DNA of 64,000 nt, from the NCBI GenBank assembly GCA_943370215.1, contig CALRQC020000006.1, forward strand, positions 62,001 to 126,000, read 5' to 3'. The translations under genes and the position numbers were made by a program. This document shows positions 52,719 through 62,106 of this stretch, piece after piece (position 1 is the stretch's first letter; each line of letters starts with the position of its first letter). This stretch comes from Niveispirillum sp943370215 (GTDB lineage Bacteria > Pseudomonadota > Alphaproteobacteria > Azospirillales > Azospirillaceae). The notes below the pieces were generated by a model, which was given only the letters and a program-made list of their open reading frames with translations, had not been told where the DNA came from and ran no database searches.

Positions 52719-54857
52719 ATGTCTGCCATTCCCGCCTTTGTCCGCCTGGATGGGGCCGCCTGTTCACTGGTCATCGATTGCCGGGGGCCGTCGCCCGCCG
52801 TGCTGCATTGGGGGCCCAAGCTGGGTGCCGCCACCAGCCCGGAAATGCTGGCGCTTGCCGCCGCCCGGGAGGATGCGCCCTGTTCCCCGCTGGTGGCCGC
52901 CCCCCTGGCGCTGACGCCGCTGGCCGGCCAGGGCTTCCCCGGTCGCCCCGGTCTGCAGGCCCATGGGGCGGGCGGGCGCCGCTGGGCGACCTATACCGCC
53001 ATTGAAGATGTGCGCACGGGCGGCGATGGCAGCGTGGAAATCCGGTCCGTCGATGCCGCCAACGGCATCGAACTGCTGCACCATCTGGCCCTGCGCCCCG
53101 ATGGCGGGGTGCTGACCGGCTGGACCCAGGTGCGCAACCTGGGCAGCGATGAACTGGTGGTTGACTGGTGCGCCGCCCCGGTGCTGCCGCTGCCGCCGGA
53201 GATGGCGGAATGGGTGTCGTTTGAGGGGCGCTGGTCCGGTGAATTCCAGATGCGCACCCTGCCGCGGGCGCTGGGCGCCTTGAGCCGGGAGAACCGGCGC
53301 GGCCGCACCTCCCACGATGCCTTCCCGGCCCTGCTGGCCCAGGAAGCCGGCGCGCGGGAGCAGGCGGGGGAGGTGTTCGGCTGGCATTTGGGGTGGAGCG
53401 GCAACCACGCCACCCATGCCGAAACCCTGTCCGATGGCCGCGCCTCTGTGCAGATGGGCGAACTGTTCATGCCGGGTGAAATGCGGCTGGCACCGGGTGC
53501 CGCCTATCGCACCCCCACGCTTTATGCTGCCTGGAGCGGCAGCGGGCGCAACGGGTTGAGCAGCGCTTTCCATGCCCATATCCGCGCCCGGCCGCAGCAT
53601 CGCCGCCTGCGCGCCAAGCCGCGCCCGGTGCATTACAACACCTGGGAAGCCGTCTATTTCAAGCATGACCCCGCCCGCCTGCTGCAACTGGCCGATGCCG
53701 CCGCCGATATGGGGGTGGAACGCTATGTGCTGGATGATGGCTGGTTCAATGGCCGGCGGGATGACAAGGCGGGGCTGGGCGACTGGTTTGTCGATCGCAG
53801 CATCTATCCCGACGGACTGCACCCGCTGGCCGCCCGCGTGCTGGAACGCGGCATGGAATTCGGCCTGTGGGTGGAACCGGAAATGGTGAACCCGGACAGC
53901 GACCTGTTCCGCGCCCATCCTGACTGGGTGCTGGGCACGCCGCCCGCGCCGCAACTGGTGTTCCGTAACCAGCTGGTGCTGGATGCCAGCCGTGACGATG
54001 TGCAGGATTACCTGTTCGAACGGATCGACGCGCTGCTGCGGGAATATCCCATCTCCTATCTGAAATGGGACATGAACCGCGATCTCAGCCATCCTGGCGG
54101 CGCCGATGGCGCTGCGGCGGCCCATGCGCATGTGCGCGGTCTATACCGGCTGCTGGCACGGGTGCGCGCCGCCCATCCGGGGGTGGAGGTGGAAAGCTGT
54201 GCGTCCGGTGGCGGTCGCGCCGATCTGGGCGTGCTGGAATGGACCGACCGGGTCTGGACCTCCGACACCAATGACGCGCTGGACCGCCAGTCCATCCAGC
54301 GCGGCCTGTCCACCTTCCTGCCGTTTGAACTGATGGGCGCCCATGTCGGCCCCACCGACTGCCACATCACCGGTCGGCGCGTCAGCATGGCATCCCGCGT
54401 TGCCACCGCCATGTTCGGCCATATGGGGCTGGAGGTGGATTTGCTGGGGCTGACGGCGGAGGAACGCCGGGAACTGGCCGCCGGCATCGCCCTGCACAAG
54501 CAGCATCGCGCCCTGATCCATGGTGGCACCCTGGTGCGGCTGGACCGCCCGGCCAACGAGGTCGCCTATGGCGTGGTGGCCGCCGATGGGCGGCAGGCGC
54601 TGTTCAGCTATATGCTGATCAGCGAGCAGGGGGGCTATTTCCCTGGCCGGCTGCGTCTGGCCGGGCTGGAAGCCGCTGCCCGTTACAAGGTCAGCCTGGC
54701 CTGGCCCGGCGAGGTGAAAAGCCTCTCTCCCCTGGTGGCAGCATTGCGGCAGGGGGCTGAATTCACCGGCGAGATGCTGATGAGCATCGGCCTGCAGCTC
54801 CCCCGCCAGCATCCGCAATCGGCCCTGGTCTTTGCCCTGACGCGGGTGGGTGGGTAA
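52719..54857 (+). CDS. Alpha-galactosidase, GH36
   Basis: A 712-residue GH36 alpha-galactosidase (raffinose/melibiose/galactomannan side chains). The nucleophile Asp is in YLKWDMNRDLSH near residue 449. ESCASGGGRADLGVLEWTDRVWTSDTNDALDR holds the acid/base Asp near 514. The N-terminal beta domain (LHWGPKLGAATSP) and GLWVEPEMVNPDSDL are also conserved. No signal peptide is seen. It is divergent from the GH42 unit; the sugar substrate may be raffinose-like oligosaccharides. Confidence 0.95.
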   Translation: MSAIPAFVRLDGAACSLVIDCRGPSPAVLHWGPKLGAATSPEMLALAAAREDAPCSPLVAAPLALTPLAGQGFPGRPGLQAHGAGGRRWATYTAIEDVRTGGDGSVEIRSVDAANGIELLHHLALRPDGGVLTGWTQVRNLGSDELVVDWCAAPVLPLPPEMAEWVSFEGRWSGEFQMRTLPRALGALSRENRRGRTSHDAFPALLAQEAGAREQAGEVFGWHLGWSGNHATHAETLSDGRASVQMGELFMPGEMRLAPGAAYRTPTLYAAWSGSGRNGLSSAFHAHIRARPQHRRLRAKPRPVHYNTWEAVYFKHDPARLLQLADAAADMGVERYVLDDGWFNGRRDDKAGLGDWFVDRSIYPDGLHPLAARVLERGMEFGLWVEPEMVNPDSDLFRAHPDWVLGTPPAPQLVFRNQLVLDASRDDVQDYLFERIDALLREYPISYLKWDMNRDLSHPGGADGAAAAHAHVRGLYRLLARVRAAHPGVEVESCASGGGRADLGVLEWTDRVWTSDTNDALDRQSIQRGLSTFLPFELMGAHVGPTDCHITGRRVSMASRVATAMFGHMGLEVDLLGLTAEERRELAAGIALHKQHRALIHGGTLVRLDRPANEVAYGVVAADGRQALFSYMLISEQGGYFPGRLRLAGLEAAARYKVSLAWPGEVKSLSPLVAALRQGAEFTGEMLMSIGLQLPRQHPQSALVFALTRVGG

Positions 54858-54867
54858 ACCGCGAAAG

Positions 54868-54892
54868 GAGGCGGGAAGCCCCTTCCCGCCTC
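54868..54892 (+). terminator. Stem-loop after the GH36 gene
   Basis: GAGGCGGGAAG and CTTCCCGCCTC pair perfectly around a CCC loop, 11 bases after the stop. The tail TCTACAG has few T residues. Confidence 0.6.
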
Positions 54893-54932
54893 TCTACAGA
54901 GGTTTTCCAAAAACTTCCTCGCCTCTTTACCA

Positions 54933-55008
54933 CCGTCATTCCCGCGCAGGCGGGAATCCATATGACAGCGCGGATTTTGGATTCCCGCCTGCGCGGGACT
55001 GACGGTTA
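54933..55008. repeat. REP-like palindromic element
   Basis: CCGTCATTCCCGCGCAGG-type arm (54933-54960) is inverted at 54980-55008 (ATTCCCGCCTGCGCGGG, GACGG) around a 20-base spacer. The arms resemble widespread proteobacterial palindromic repeats. Only one copy is in this window. No gene is in the 54858-55045 gap. Confidence 0.6.
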
Positions 55009-55045
55009 AGTGACTGGAAAAGCATGGGAAGTTTCCGGCAGACAC

Positions 55046-56095
55046 TCAGGGCAGCGCCACCGGTGCCCACAGCACCTGATCGATATTATCCGCCCCGGCC
55101 ACCAGCATGGCCAGCCGGTCAAAACCCAGCGCGATGCCAGCGCTGTCGGGCATCAGCGGTAGTGCTGCCAGGAAATCCTCGTCAATCGGGTAGCGTTCGC
55201 CATAAAGCCGCTCCTTCTCGGCCATGTCGGCCTCAAACCGGCGGCGCTGCAGCACCGGGTCGGTCAATTCCCCAAAGGCATTGGCCAGTTCCACCCCGCA
55301 GGCATAAAGCTCAAACCGTTCCGCCACGCGCGGATCGTCGGGCTTGGGCCGGGCCAGGGCTGCCATGGAGACCGGGTAATCGGTCAGGAAGGTGGGCCGG
55401 CCGAAACCCAGATGCGGTTCAATCCGGTCCAGGCTGACGCGGAAGAACAGGTCTTCCCAGGTGTCGCTTTCCGCCACGCGGATGCCGATGCGCGTCACCT
55501 CCGCCGCCAGCCGGTCGCGGTCGGGGCGCAGCGGGTCAGGGGCGGTGGCCAGCAGGTCGATCCCGGCATAGGTCTGGAAGGCATCGGCCACGCTCAACAC
55601 TTCCCACGCGGCAAACGGATCGCTCTCCTCGCCCCGGAAGCGCAGCCGGTCCCGCCCGGCAGCGGTACAGGCGGCGCGGGTCAGCGCCACGCAATCGCCC
55701 ATCAGGTCACGATACCCCGCCCCGGCGCGATACCATTCCAGCATGGAAAATTCCGGGTGATGCGTGCCCGACCGTTCCCCGTTGCGATAGACATGCGAAA
55801 GCTGAAACAGCCGGGACACGCCCGCCGCCAGCAGCTTTTTCATGGTGAATTCCGGGCTGGTATGCAGATACAGCCGGATTCGATCCTCCGGGTGCGGCCC
55901 CACCAGATCGGTGGCAAAGGCCATCAGATGCACCTCCAGACCGGGGGAAATCTGCAGGGCCGGCGTCTCCACCTCATCAAAGCCCTGATCTTCAAACCAG
56001 CGCCGCGCGGTGCGCAACACCTGCTGGCGCACCGCCAGATGCGGGCGCTTGGCCTGGAAATGATCGGGATGCCACCAGGGGGCTTGCTTGCTCAT
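55046..56095 (-). CDS. epmA: EF-P lysine lysyltransferase EpmA (GenX)
   Basis: A 349-residue class II LysRS-like protein lacking the anticodon-binding domain. It attaches (R)-beta-lysine to elongation factor P to relieve stalling at polyproline. Class II motifs are seen in FEDQGFDEVETPALQISPG, SPEFTMKKLLAAG, RNGERSGTHHPEFSMLEWYR and the C-terminal GIALGFDRLAMLVAGA. The length fits EpmA rather than a full LysRS. efp and epmB are not in the window. Tandem ATGs at 56095/56098 are equally possible starts. Confidence 0.93.
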   Translation of the reverse strand: MSKQAPWWHPDHFQAKRPHLAVRQQVLRTARRWFEDQGFDEVETPALQISPGLEVHLMAFATDLVGPHPEDRIRLYLHTSPEFTMKKLLAAGVSRLFQLSHVYRNGERSGTHHPEFSMLEWYRAGAGYRDLMGDCVALTRAACTAAGRDRLRFRGEESDPFAAWEVLSVADAFQTYAGIDLLATAPDPLRPDRDRLAAEVTRIGIRVAESDTWEDLFFRVSLDRIEPHLGFGRPTFLTDYPVSMAALARPKPDDPRVAERFELYACGVELANAFGELTDPVLQRRRFEADMAEKERLYGERYPIDEDFLAALPLMPDSAGIALGFDRLAMLVAGADNIDQVLWAPVALP

Positions 56096-56154
56096 CATCC
56101 ATGTCTCGACGGGGCGGGAAAAGCGGGGCACTCTCCCTTTCCCTTTGATCTGTC

Positions 56155-57141
56155 ATGCAACCGGCCCCGATGTCGAGTCCTCCCCCGGAAACCCCGAACC
56201 TCCGTATTGTCTGGGATGTCGGCCGCCTGTCGGAATGGTCGCGGCTGCTGGCCGAATGCGGGCAAAGCACCCTGACCCAGGGTTTCGGCTATTCCCAGGC
56301 ATTCTATACGACCGAGCGCTGGCGCCCAAGGCTGGGCATCATTGAGCTGGCCGATAATCCCGTCGGGCTGGTGGTGGTGACGGAAAAACGCATCGCCAAG
56401 CTGATCCGCATCGTTCGGCTGCATCGCGGGCCGCTGCTGCTGCCCGTGGCGCGCAAGCCCGCCGTCTTTGCCATGGTGATGAAGCTGCTGCGTCAGGAAT
56501 ACCGGCCCGGCCCCTTCTGCTGGCCGGCCCTGGTGCCGGAATGGCCGGCGGGGGAGGAGGCGGAAGCCATGATGCGCTGGGCCGGCTGGCGGCGCGACAA
56601 GGCACCGGGCTATCGCACCATCTGGCTGGATTTGCGCCAGGAAGAGGCGGCGTTGCGTGCGGGCTTGGCTGCCAACTGGCGCAACAAGCTGAAACAGGCG
56701 GAAAGTTCCGGGCTGGTGGTGGAGGTCGACCGCGACGGTAAGCAACAACTGCCCTGGCTGCTGGAACAATATCAGGCGGACAAGGCGGCGCGCGGCTATC
56801 GCGGGCCGTCGCCGCAACTGGTCATCCGGATGCGCACCGGGATGCATAAGGATGGCGATATCCTGCTGCTACGCGCCATGCAGGATGGGGTGCCGGTGGC
56901 CGGTATCCTGGTGCTGGGCCATGGCAAGGCCGCCACATACCAGATCGGCTGGAGCAGTGCGGCCGGCCGGTCAGCGCGGGCGCATAACCTGTTGCTGTGG
57001 CGGGCGGTGCAGGAATTGAAGGCGCAGGGGCGGGAATGGTTCGACCTGGGTGGCCTGTTGCCCGACAGCCCTTCCGGCTTCACCACCTTCAAACGCGGCA
57101 TGGGCGGGGAAGAGGTGGAGTTGGTGGGGGCGTGGCGGTAG
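56155..57141 (+). CDS. FemAB/GNAT-like aminoacyl- or acetyltransferase
   Basis: A 328-residue protein with a GNAT fold that resembles the FemX/FemAB-like 'lipid II:glycine glycyltransferase' and CelD-type (Acetyltransf_6) group: AANWRNKLKQAESSGLVVEV, the AATYQIGWSSAAGRSARAHNLLLW core, and EWFDLGGLLPDSPSGFTTFKRGMGGEEVEL at the end. Two GNAT halves are likely. The acceptor cannot be told. It is divergent from epmA (59-base gap). A second ATG at residue 6 is possible. Confidence 0.7.
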   Translation: MQPAPMSSPPPETPNLRIVWDVGRLSEWSRLLAECGQSTLTQGFGYSQAFYTTERWRPRLGIIELADNPVGLVVVTEKRIAKLIRIVRLHRGPLLLPVARKPAVFAMVMKLLRQEYRPGPFCWPALVPEWPAGEEAEAMMRWAGWRRDKAPGYRTIWLDLRQEEAALRAGLAANWRNKLKQAESSGLVVEVDRDGKQQLPWLLEQYQADKAARGYRGPSPQLVIRMRTGMHKDGDILLLRAMQDGVPVAGILVLGHGKAATYQIGWSSAAGRSARAHNLLLWRAVQELKAQGREWFDLGGLLPDSPSGFTTFKRGMGGEEVELVGAWR

Positions 57142-57161
57142 GCCCCCCCCCCTTGAGGAAA

Positions 57162-57193
57162 AAAGGCGGCCACCCATTCGGTAGCCGCCTTTC
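57162..57193. terminator. Bidirectional terminator
   Basis: AAAGGCGGC and GCCGCCTTT pair around CACCCATTCGGTA, with A-run before and T/C-run after. It separates the convergent FemAB-like and peptidase genes. Confidence 0.75.
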
Positions 57194-57196
57194 CCC

Positions 57197-59332
57197 TTAC
57201 TTTCCGTCCACCAGCTTCTGCGTCAGATAGACCACCTGCAGGGCCGTCACTTCCGCGCGCTGTTTCAGGTTGGCCGCCGCCGAATGGCCGCCTTCCATGT
57301 TTTCGTAATACATCACCGGATGGCCCAGGCTTTCCAGCTTGGCCACGAACTTGCGGGCATGGCCCGGATGCACGCGGTCATCCTTGGTGGAGGTGTAAAC
57401 CAGCGCTTCCGGGTATTTCACATCCTTCTTGATGTTCTGGTACGGGCTGAACCTGGACAGCCATTCGCGTTCCGCCGGGATTTCCGGGTTGCCATATTCC
57501 CCCATCCAGGAGGCACCGGCCAGCAGCGTGTGATAGCGCATCATGTCCAGCAGCGGCACAGCCACGATGACGGCCCCGAACAGGTCCGGGCGTTGGGTCA
57601 TGGTCACGCCGGTCAGCAACCCGCCATTGGACCCACCCTGGATACCCAGCTTGGCCGGCTTGGTCACCTTGGTCTTGATCAGATCCTCGGCCACGGCCTG
57701 GAAATCATCATAGGCGCGCTGGCGGTTCTGCTTCAGGGCCGCCTGATGCCAGCGCGGGCCGAATTCCCCGCCGCCACGGATATTGGCCACCACATAGGTG
57801 CCGCCCTGTTCCAGCCAGGCCTTGCCCAGCACGGACATGTAGGACGGGGTCATCGAAATCTCGAAACCGCCATAGCCGTACAGCAGGGTGGGGTTATTGC
57901 CATCCGCCTTCTGGTTCTTCGGCCGCACGATGAAGTACGGCACCTTGGTGCCATCCTTGCTGGTGGCAAAGCGCTGTTCGGTGGTAAAGGGGGCGGCGTC
58001 AAACCGGGCCGGCAGCGCCTTGATACCCTGCGGCTTGCCGCCCTTTTCCATCAGATACAGCGTGTCGGGCTGCAGGAAATTGGTGTAGCTGACCAGCACA
58101 TCGGTGCTGAAGGCATCGGTGGAGATGATGTTCAGGCTGCCATTGGCCGGCAGGTCGATGGCGGTCTGTTGCCAGCCGCCGGTGCCCTTGCGGGTGGCCA
58201 GCAGCTTGCCGGTCACATTGTCCAGCAGGTCGATATAGATGGCATCCTGCGCCAGGGCTACGCCCTGGATGGCGGCAGTCTCACCCGGGGAATAGATGAC
58301 ATCGACGTTCGTCACCTTGCCCGCCGCTGCCTGGGCCAGCGGCAGGGCCACCAGATCGCCCTTTTTCAGCGCCTTGCCGGCCACGGCCCAATCATCGCGC
58401 AGCGACAGGATCAGGTCGCCATTCATCACGCCGCGCATTTCAATGCCCAGCGGCAAAGCCAGCTTGGTGGTCTTGGCGTCGGCACCGACCAGATGCCATT
58501 CCTCGGTGAAGAAATCGGGCCCGCGCTGCACCAGCAGGGTGGTGCCTTCGGGGCGGCGCACGGCATAGGGCCGGGCCCAGACATCCTGCTTGCCCACTTC
58601 CAGCAGCAGCGGCGCCTTGGCCAGATCGGTGCCGCGCTTCCACAGGCGCACCTGCCGGGCATAGCCGCTGTCGGTCATGCTGTCGGGGCCGAAATTGGTC
58701 GCCACCATCAGGGTGTTTTCATCGGCCCAGTCGATGGTCTGCTTGGATTCCGGCAGTTGGAACCCGTCCTTGACGAAGCTCTTGGTCTTGACGTCGAATT
58801 CCCGCACGGTGACGGCATCCTTGCCGCCGTCGGACAGATAGACCAGGCAGCGCGTGGCATCGGCGCCGACGCAATTATGGCCCTTATAGACCCAGTTCTT
58901 GCCCTCTTCCTTGGCCAGCTTGTCGATATCCAGCACGATGTCCCATTGGGTATCCTGGGATTTATAGCTGTCCAGGCTGGTGCGCCGCCATACGCCGCGC
59001 ACATTGGTCTGGTCCTGCCAGAAATTATCGACCTTGCCGCCTTCCAGGCTGCCATAGGCGATGCGATCCTTGGCGGTCAGCACCTTTTCCGCCTCGGCGC
59101 GGATCGGCTCGAAACGCGGATCGTTCTTCAGGCGGGCGAAGGTGGCCTCGTTATGCTTGCGGCCCCAGTCCAGCGCCTTGGCGCCTTCCACTTCCTCCAG
59201 CCAGACGAAGGGGTCCTTGGCCGCCTGCGATGCGGCGAAAGCCGGTTCCTGCACCTTGTCTTCTCCCTGCGCCGCCGTTGCGGCCAACGCCACGACGGCC
59301 ACCGCCGTCAGCAATGCCTTGCGAAAAACCAT
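57197..59332 (-). CDS. Prolyl oligopeptidase (S9A), exported
   Basis: A 711-residue serine peptidase that cuts short peptides after proline. A signal peptide (FRKALLTAVAVVALAATAAQG) indicates the periplasm. A seven-bladed propeller domain (residues about 90-425) precedes the alpha/beta hydrolase domain. The triad is visible: Ser in GIQGGSNGGLLTG near 566, Asp in TSTKDDRVHPGHA near 650 and His in MEGGHSAAANL near 686. The start at 59332 is chosen for the signal peptide. It lies alone after anmK. Confidence 0.93.
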   Translation of the reverse strand: MVFRKALLTAVAVVALAATAAQGEDKVQEPAFAASQAAKDPFVWLEEVEGAKALDWGRKHNEATFARLKNDPRFEPIRAEAEKVLTAKDRIAYGSLEGGKVDNFWQDQTNVRGVWRRTSLDSYKSQDTQWDIVLDIDKLAKEEGKNWVYKGHNCVGADATRCLVYLSDGGKDAVTVREFDVKTKSFVKDGFQLPESKQTIDWADENTLMVATNFGPDSMTDSGYARQVRLWKRGTDLAKAPLLLEVGKQDVWARPYAVRRPEGTTLLVQRGPDFFTEEWHLVGADAKTTKLALPLGIEMRGVMNGDLILSLRDDWAVAGKALKKGDLVALPLAQAAAGKVTNVDVIYSPGETAAIQGVALAQDAIYIDLLDNVTGKLLATRKGTGGWQQTAIDLPANGSLNIISTDAFSTDVLVSYTNFLQPDTLYLMEKGGKPQGIKALPARFDAAPFTTEQRFATSKDGTKVPYFIVRPKNQKADGNNPTLLYGYGGFEISMTPSYMSVLGKAWLEQGGTYVVANIRGGGEFGPRWHQAALKQNRQRAYDDFQAVAEDLIKTKVTKPAKLGIQGGSNGGLLTGVTMTQRPDLFGAVIVAVPLLDMMRYHTLLAGASWMGEYGNPEIPAEREWLSRFSPYQNIKKDVKYPEALVYTSTKDDRVHPGHARKFVAKLESLGHPVMYYENMEGGHSAAANLKQRAEVTALQVVYLTQKLVDGK

Positions 59333-59460
59333 GGGCCTGTTCCACCTGTTCCGGGGATGACCGGGACCGTCCGAAGTCACCGGTCTTTGCTTAGGATGGA
59401 ATTGGTACCATCCATAGCGCGCCCGGTTAAGCGACCGTAACAAGCCCGAAACAAAATCAT

Positions 59461-59560
59461 ACCACCCCGCCGACAAGGCGGGGGGGAGGCCGGCGACTGC
59501 CGGCCCGGCGCTCGTGCGCCGTGAAGCCAAGCTGCCGGAGGCAGCGCCCGGCGTCTGAGG
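59461..59560. other. Hairpin-rich intergenic stretch
   Basis: Within the 237-base gap between the peptidase and anmK are CCCCGCC/GGCGGGG, GCCGGC/GCCGGC, CGGCGC/GCGCCG and CTGCC/GGCAG pairs close together, with no gene. It could terminate the anmK message or be a repeat remnant; no second copy is in the window. Confidence 0.4.
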
Positions 59561-59569
59561 GACTTGATA

Positions 59570-60649
59570 TCATAGTGCCGGGCTGAACCGCCCGCCGGTC
59601 ATCGGTTCGGGCACGCCCGTGGTGCCGGGCAGCGACAAGGGCAGCCCCAGCCGCGACCGCACCGCCAGATAGGCGAAGGCCTCTGCCTCCAGCGCATCAC
59701 CGTTCCAGCCCAGCCCATCCACCGGCGATACCGGCACGCCCAGCCGTTCGGCCAGCATCCACATCAGGGTTTCATTGCGCCGCCCCCCGCCGCAGACCAG
59801 CCAGCGGCGCGGCGGGGTGGGCAGATGGTCCAGCGCCCGGACTATGCTTTCTGCCGTGAAGGCCGTCAGCGTGGCCGCCGCATCGGCGGTATCCAGATTG
59901 GTCAGGGCCGCCCGGCCCCAGGCATCGCGGTCCAGCGATTTGGGCGGTGGGGCCTGGAAATAACCATGGTCCAGCAGCCGGACCAGCAGGTCCATATCCA
60001 CCTTGCCCTTGGCCGCGATCTGCCCGCCATCATCATAGGGTTCACCCGTGCGCGACAGGATCAGATCATCCACCAGCGCATTGCCGGGGCCGGTATCAAA
60101 GGCCAGCACATCCAGTTCCCCCGGCCCCAGCCAGGTGACATTGGCCACCCCGCCAATATTCAAGATGGCTACGGGTCGTTCCAGATCGCCCACCAGTGCC
60201 TGATGGTACAGCGGCACCAGCGGGGCCCCCTGGCCGCCCGCCTTCACATCCGCCGTCCGGAAATCAAACACCACATCAATGCCGGTGGAAGCCGCCAGCC
60301 GGGCACCATCGCCAATCTGCCAGGTATGCCGCCGATCGGGCGCGTGCAGGATGGTGTGGCCGTGAAAACCGATCAGGTCCACCTGATCCGGGGTCAGGTC
60401 ATGCACGCGCAGCGCACTGGCCACCGCGTCGGCGTGCAGGTCGGTCAATTCCTGTTCCACACTCGCCACATCGCCCACCCCGCCCAGCACGGCGCGCAGC
60501 CGGTCACGAAAGGCCCGGCGATAGGGGGCGAACAGAAAGCCCAGCGGTTCCACCAGCCCATGCCCATCGGTGCGGATCAGGGCGGCATCGATGCCATCCA
60601 TCGACGTGCCGCTCATCAGACCCAATGCGGTGAAAACCTGCCCTGCCAT
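59570..60649 (-). CDS. anmK: Anhydro-N-acetylmuramic acid kinase
   Basis: A 359-residue kinase of peptidoglycan recycling that turns 1,6-anhydroMurNAc to MurNAc-6-phosphate with ATP. The LGLMSGTSMDGIDAALI N-terminus is diagnostic. GFHGHTILHAPDRRHTWQIGDGA, FDTGPGNALVDD and CGGGRRNETLM are further signatures. The start at 60649 is preferred over the upstream ATG because the domain begins there. It is divergent from tyrS, a frequently conserved pair in Alphaproteobacteria. Confidence 0.96.
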   Translation of the reverse strand: MAGQVFTALGLMSGTSMDGIDAALIRTDGHGLVEPLGFLFAPYRRAFRDRLRAVLGGVGDVASVEQELTDLHADAVASALRVHDLTPDQVDLIGFHGHTILHAPDRRHTWQIGDGARLAASTGIDVVFDFRTADVKAGGQGAPLVPLYHQALVGDLERPVAILNIGGVANVTWLGPGELDVLAFDTGPGNALVDDLILSRTGEPYDDGGQIAAKGKVDMDLLVRLLDHGYFQAPPPKSLDRDAWGRAALTNLDTADAAATLTAFTAESIVRALDHLPTPPRRWLVCGGGRRNETLMWMLAERLGVPVSPVDGLGWNGDALEAEAFAYLAVRSRLGLPLSLPGTTGVPEPMTGGRFSPAL

Positions 60650-60741
60650 CGTGCCCCCGTGCCCATTGCTGGCAATTGTGCTACCACGCCCTTGCCCATA
60701 GGGGCGATGAACTTCGATCAAAGACCAAGGTTTGAAAGATC

Positions 60742-62016
60742 ATGACCACGACCACCGCACCCGCGAACATCAAATCCGACTTCCTGCGCGTGATGGTGGA
60801 GCGTGGTTATTATCACCAGGCCACCGATCTGGAAGCGCTGGACAAGAAATTCCTGGAAGGTCCGGTCACGGCCTATAATGGCTATGATGCCACGGCGGAC
60901 AGCCTGCATGTCGGCCATCTGCTGCCCACCATGATTCAGCGCTGGCTGGGCAAGACGGGCAACAACCCCATCCTGCTGATGGGCGGCGGCACCACCAAGA
61001 TCGGTGACCCGTCCGGCCGCGATGAAACCCGCAAGCTGCTGACGACCGAGGATATCAACGCCAATATCGACAGCATCAAGGGCGTGTTCGACCGCATGTT
61101 CACCTTTGGCGACGGTGCCCCCGGCACTGCCCGGCTGGTGAATAATGCCGACTGGCTGGACACGCTGGAATATATCCCGTTCCTGCGCGATATCGGCCGC
61201 CACTTCACCATCAACCGCATGTTGAGCTTTGATTCGGTGAAGCTGCGTCTGGATCGTGAACAGCCGCTGACCTTCCTGGAATTCAATTACATGATCCTCC
61301 AGGCTTATGACTTTGTGGAATTGAGCCGCCGTTTCGGCTGTTCGCTGCAGACCGGTGGCAGTGACCAGTGGGGCAATATCGTCAATGGGGTGGAACTGGG
61401 TCGCCGCATCGCCCAGGCCGACCTGTATGGCTTTACCTGCCCGCTGCTGACCACGGCGTCGGGTGCCAAGATGGGCAAGACCGCCGCCGGGGCCGTCTGG
61501 CTGAACGAGGACCGGCTGTCCAACCTGGATTTCTGGCAGTATTGGCGCAACACGGAAGATGCGGATGTGGTCCGCTTCCTGAAGCTGTTCACCGAACTGC
61601 CGCTGGATGAAATCGCCCGCCTGGGTGCCTTGGCAGGGGCGGAGATCAACGAGGCCAAGAAGATCCTGGCGACCGAGATCACCGCCCTGGTGCGCGGCCG
61701 CGACGCTGCCGAACAGGCCGCCGAAACCGCCCGCCGCACGTTCGAGGAGGGGGCTGCGGCCGATGGCCTGCCCACGGTGGAAATCCCGCAAGGGACGTTG
61801 ACCGACGGTGCCTATCTGGCCGACCTGCTGGTGCAGACCGGCCTGTCCGCCAGCAAGGGCGAAGCACGCCGCCTGATCAAGGGCAATGGCGTAAAGGTGA
61901 ATGACGCCGCCGTGTCGGACGAGGCTTACAAGCTCTACGCCTCCCATATCGGCGATGACGGCGTGATCAAACTGTCCGCCGGCAAGAAGCGCCATGCCCT
62001 GGTGAAGCCGGTCTGA
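60742..62016 (+). CDS. tyrS: Tyrosyl-tRNA synthetase
   Basis: A 424-residue class I aminoacyl-tRNA synthetase that charges tRNA-Tyr. The HIGH-like motif is HVGHLLP near residues 57-63, and the KMSKS-like motif KMGKTAAG near 242. A C-terminal S4 RNA-binding domain (GLSASKGEARRLIKGNGVKVND) is present. A long N-terminus (about 17 residues) precedes the catalytic core. Its ATG has AAGGTTTGAAAG upstream. Confidence 0.97.
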   Translation: MTTTTAPANIKSDFLRVMVERGYYHQATDLEALDKKFLEGPVTAYNGYDATADSLHVGHLLPTMIQRWLGKTGNNPILLMGGGTTKIGDPSGRDETRKLLTTEDINANIDSIKGVFDRMFTFGDGAPGTARLVNNADWLDTLEYIPFLRDIGRHFTINRMLSFDSVKLRLDREQPLTFLEFNYMILQAYDFVELSRRFGCSLQTGGSDQWGNIVNGVELGRRIAQADLYGFTCPLLTTASGAKMGKTAAGAVWLNEDRLSNLDFWQYWRNTEDADVVRFLKLFTELPLDEIARLGALAGAEINEAKKILATEITALVRGRDAAEQAAETARRTFEEGAAADGLPTVEIPQGTLTDGAYLADLLVQTGLSASKGEARRLIKGNGVKVNDAAVSDEAYKLYASHIGDDGVIKLSAGKKRHALVKPV

Positions 62017-62069
62017 TGGGCGCGGGTGCCGTGATGAACGGTGCCCCAACCCGGCGATAACGTAGAATT

Positions 62070-62095
62070 TGGCGGGGCGTATAACCGCCCCGCCA
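62070..62095. terminator. Perfect stem-loop between convergent tyrS and acpA-type genes
   Basis: TGGCGGGGCG and CGCCCCGCCA pair perfectly around TATAAC. T-runs are weak on both strands. It lies 53 bases after tyrS and 12 bases beyond the phosphatase stop. Confidence 0.6.
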
Positions 62096-62106
62096 GCCCC
62101 CCTTGC

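Noticed and set aside
54933..55008. CRISPR-like repeat
   Set aside because: Only two inverted arms and one spacer, not direct repeats; no cas genes.
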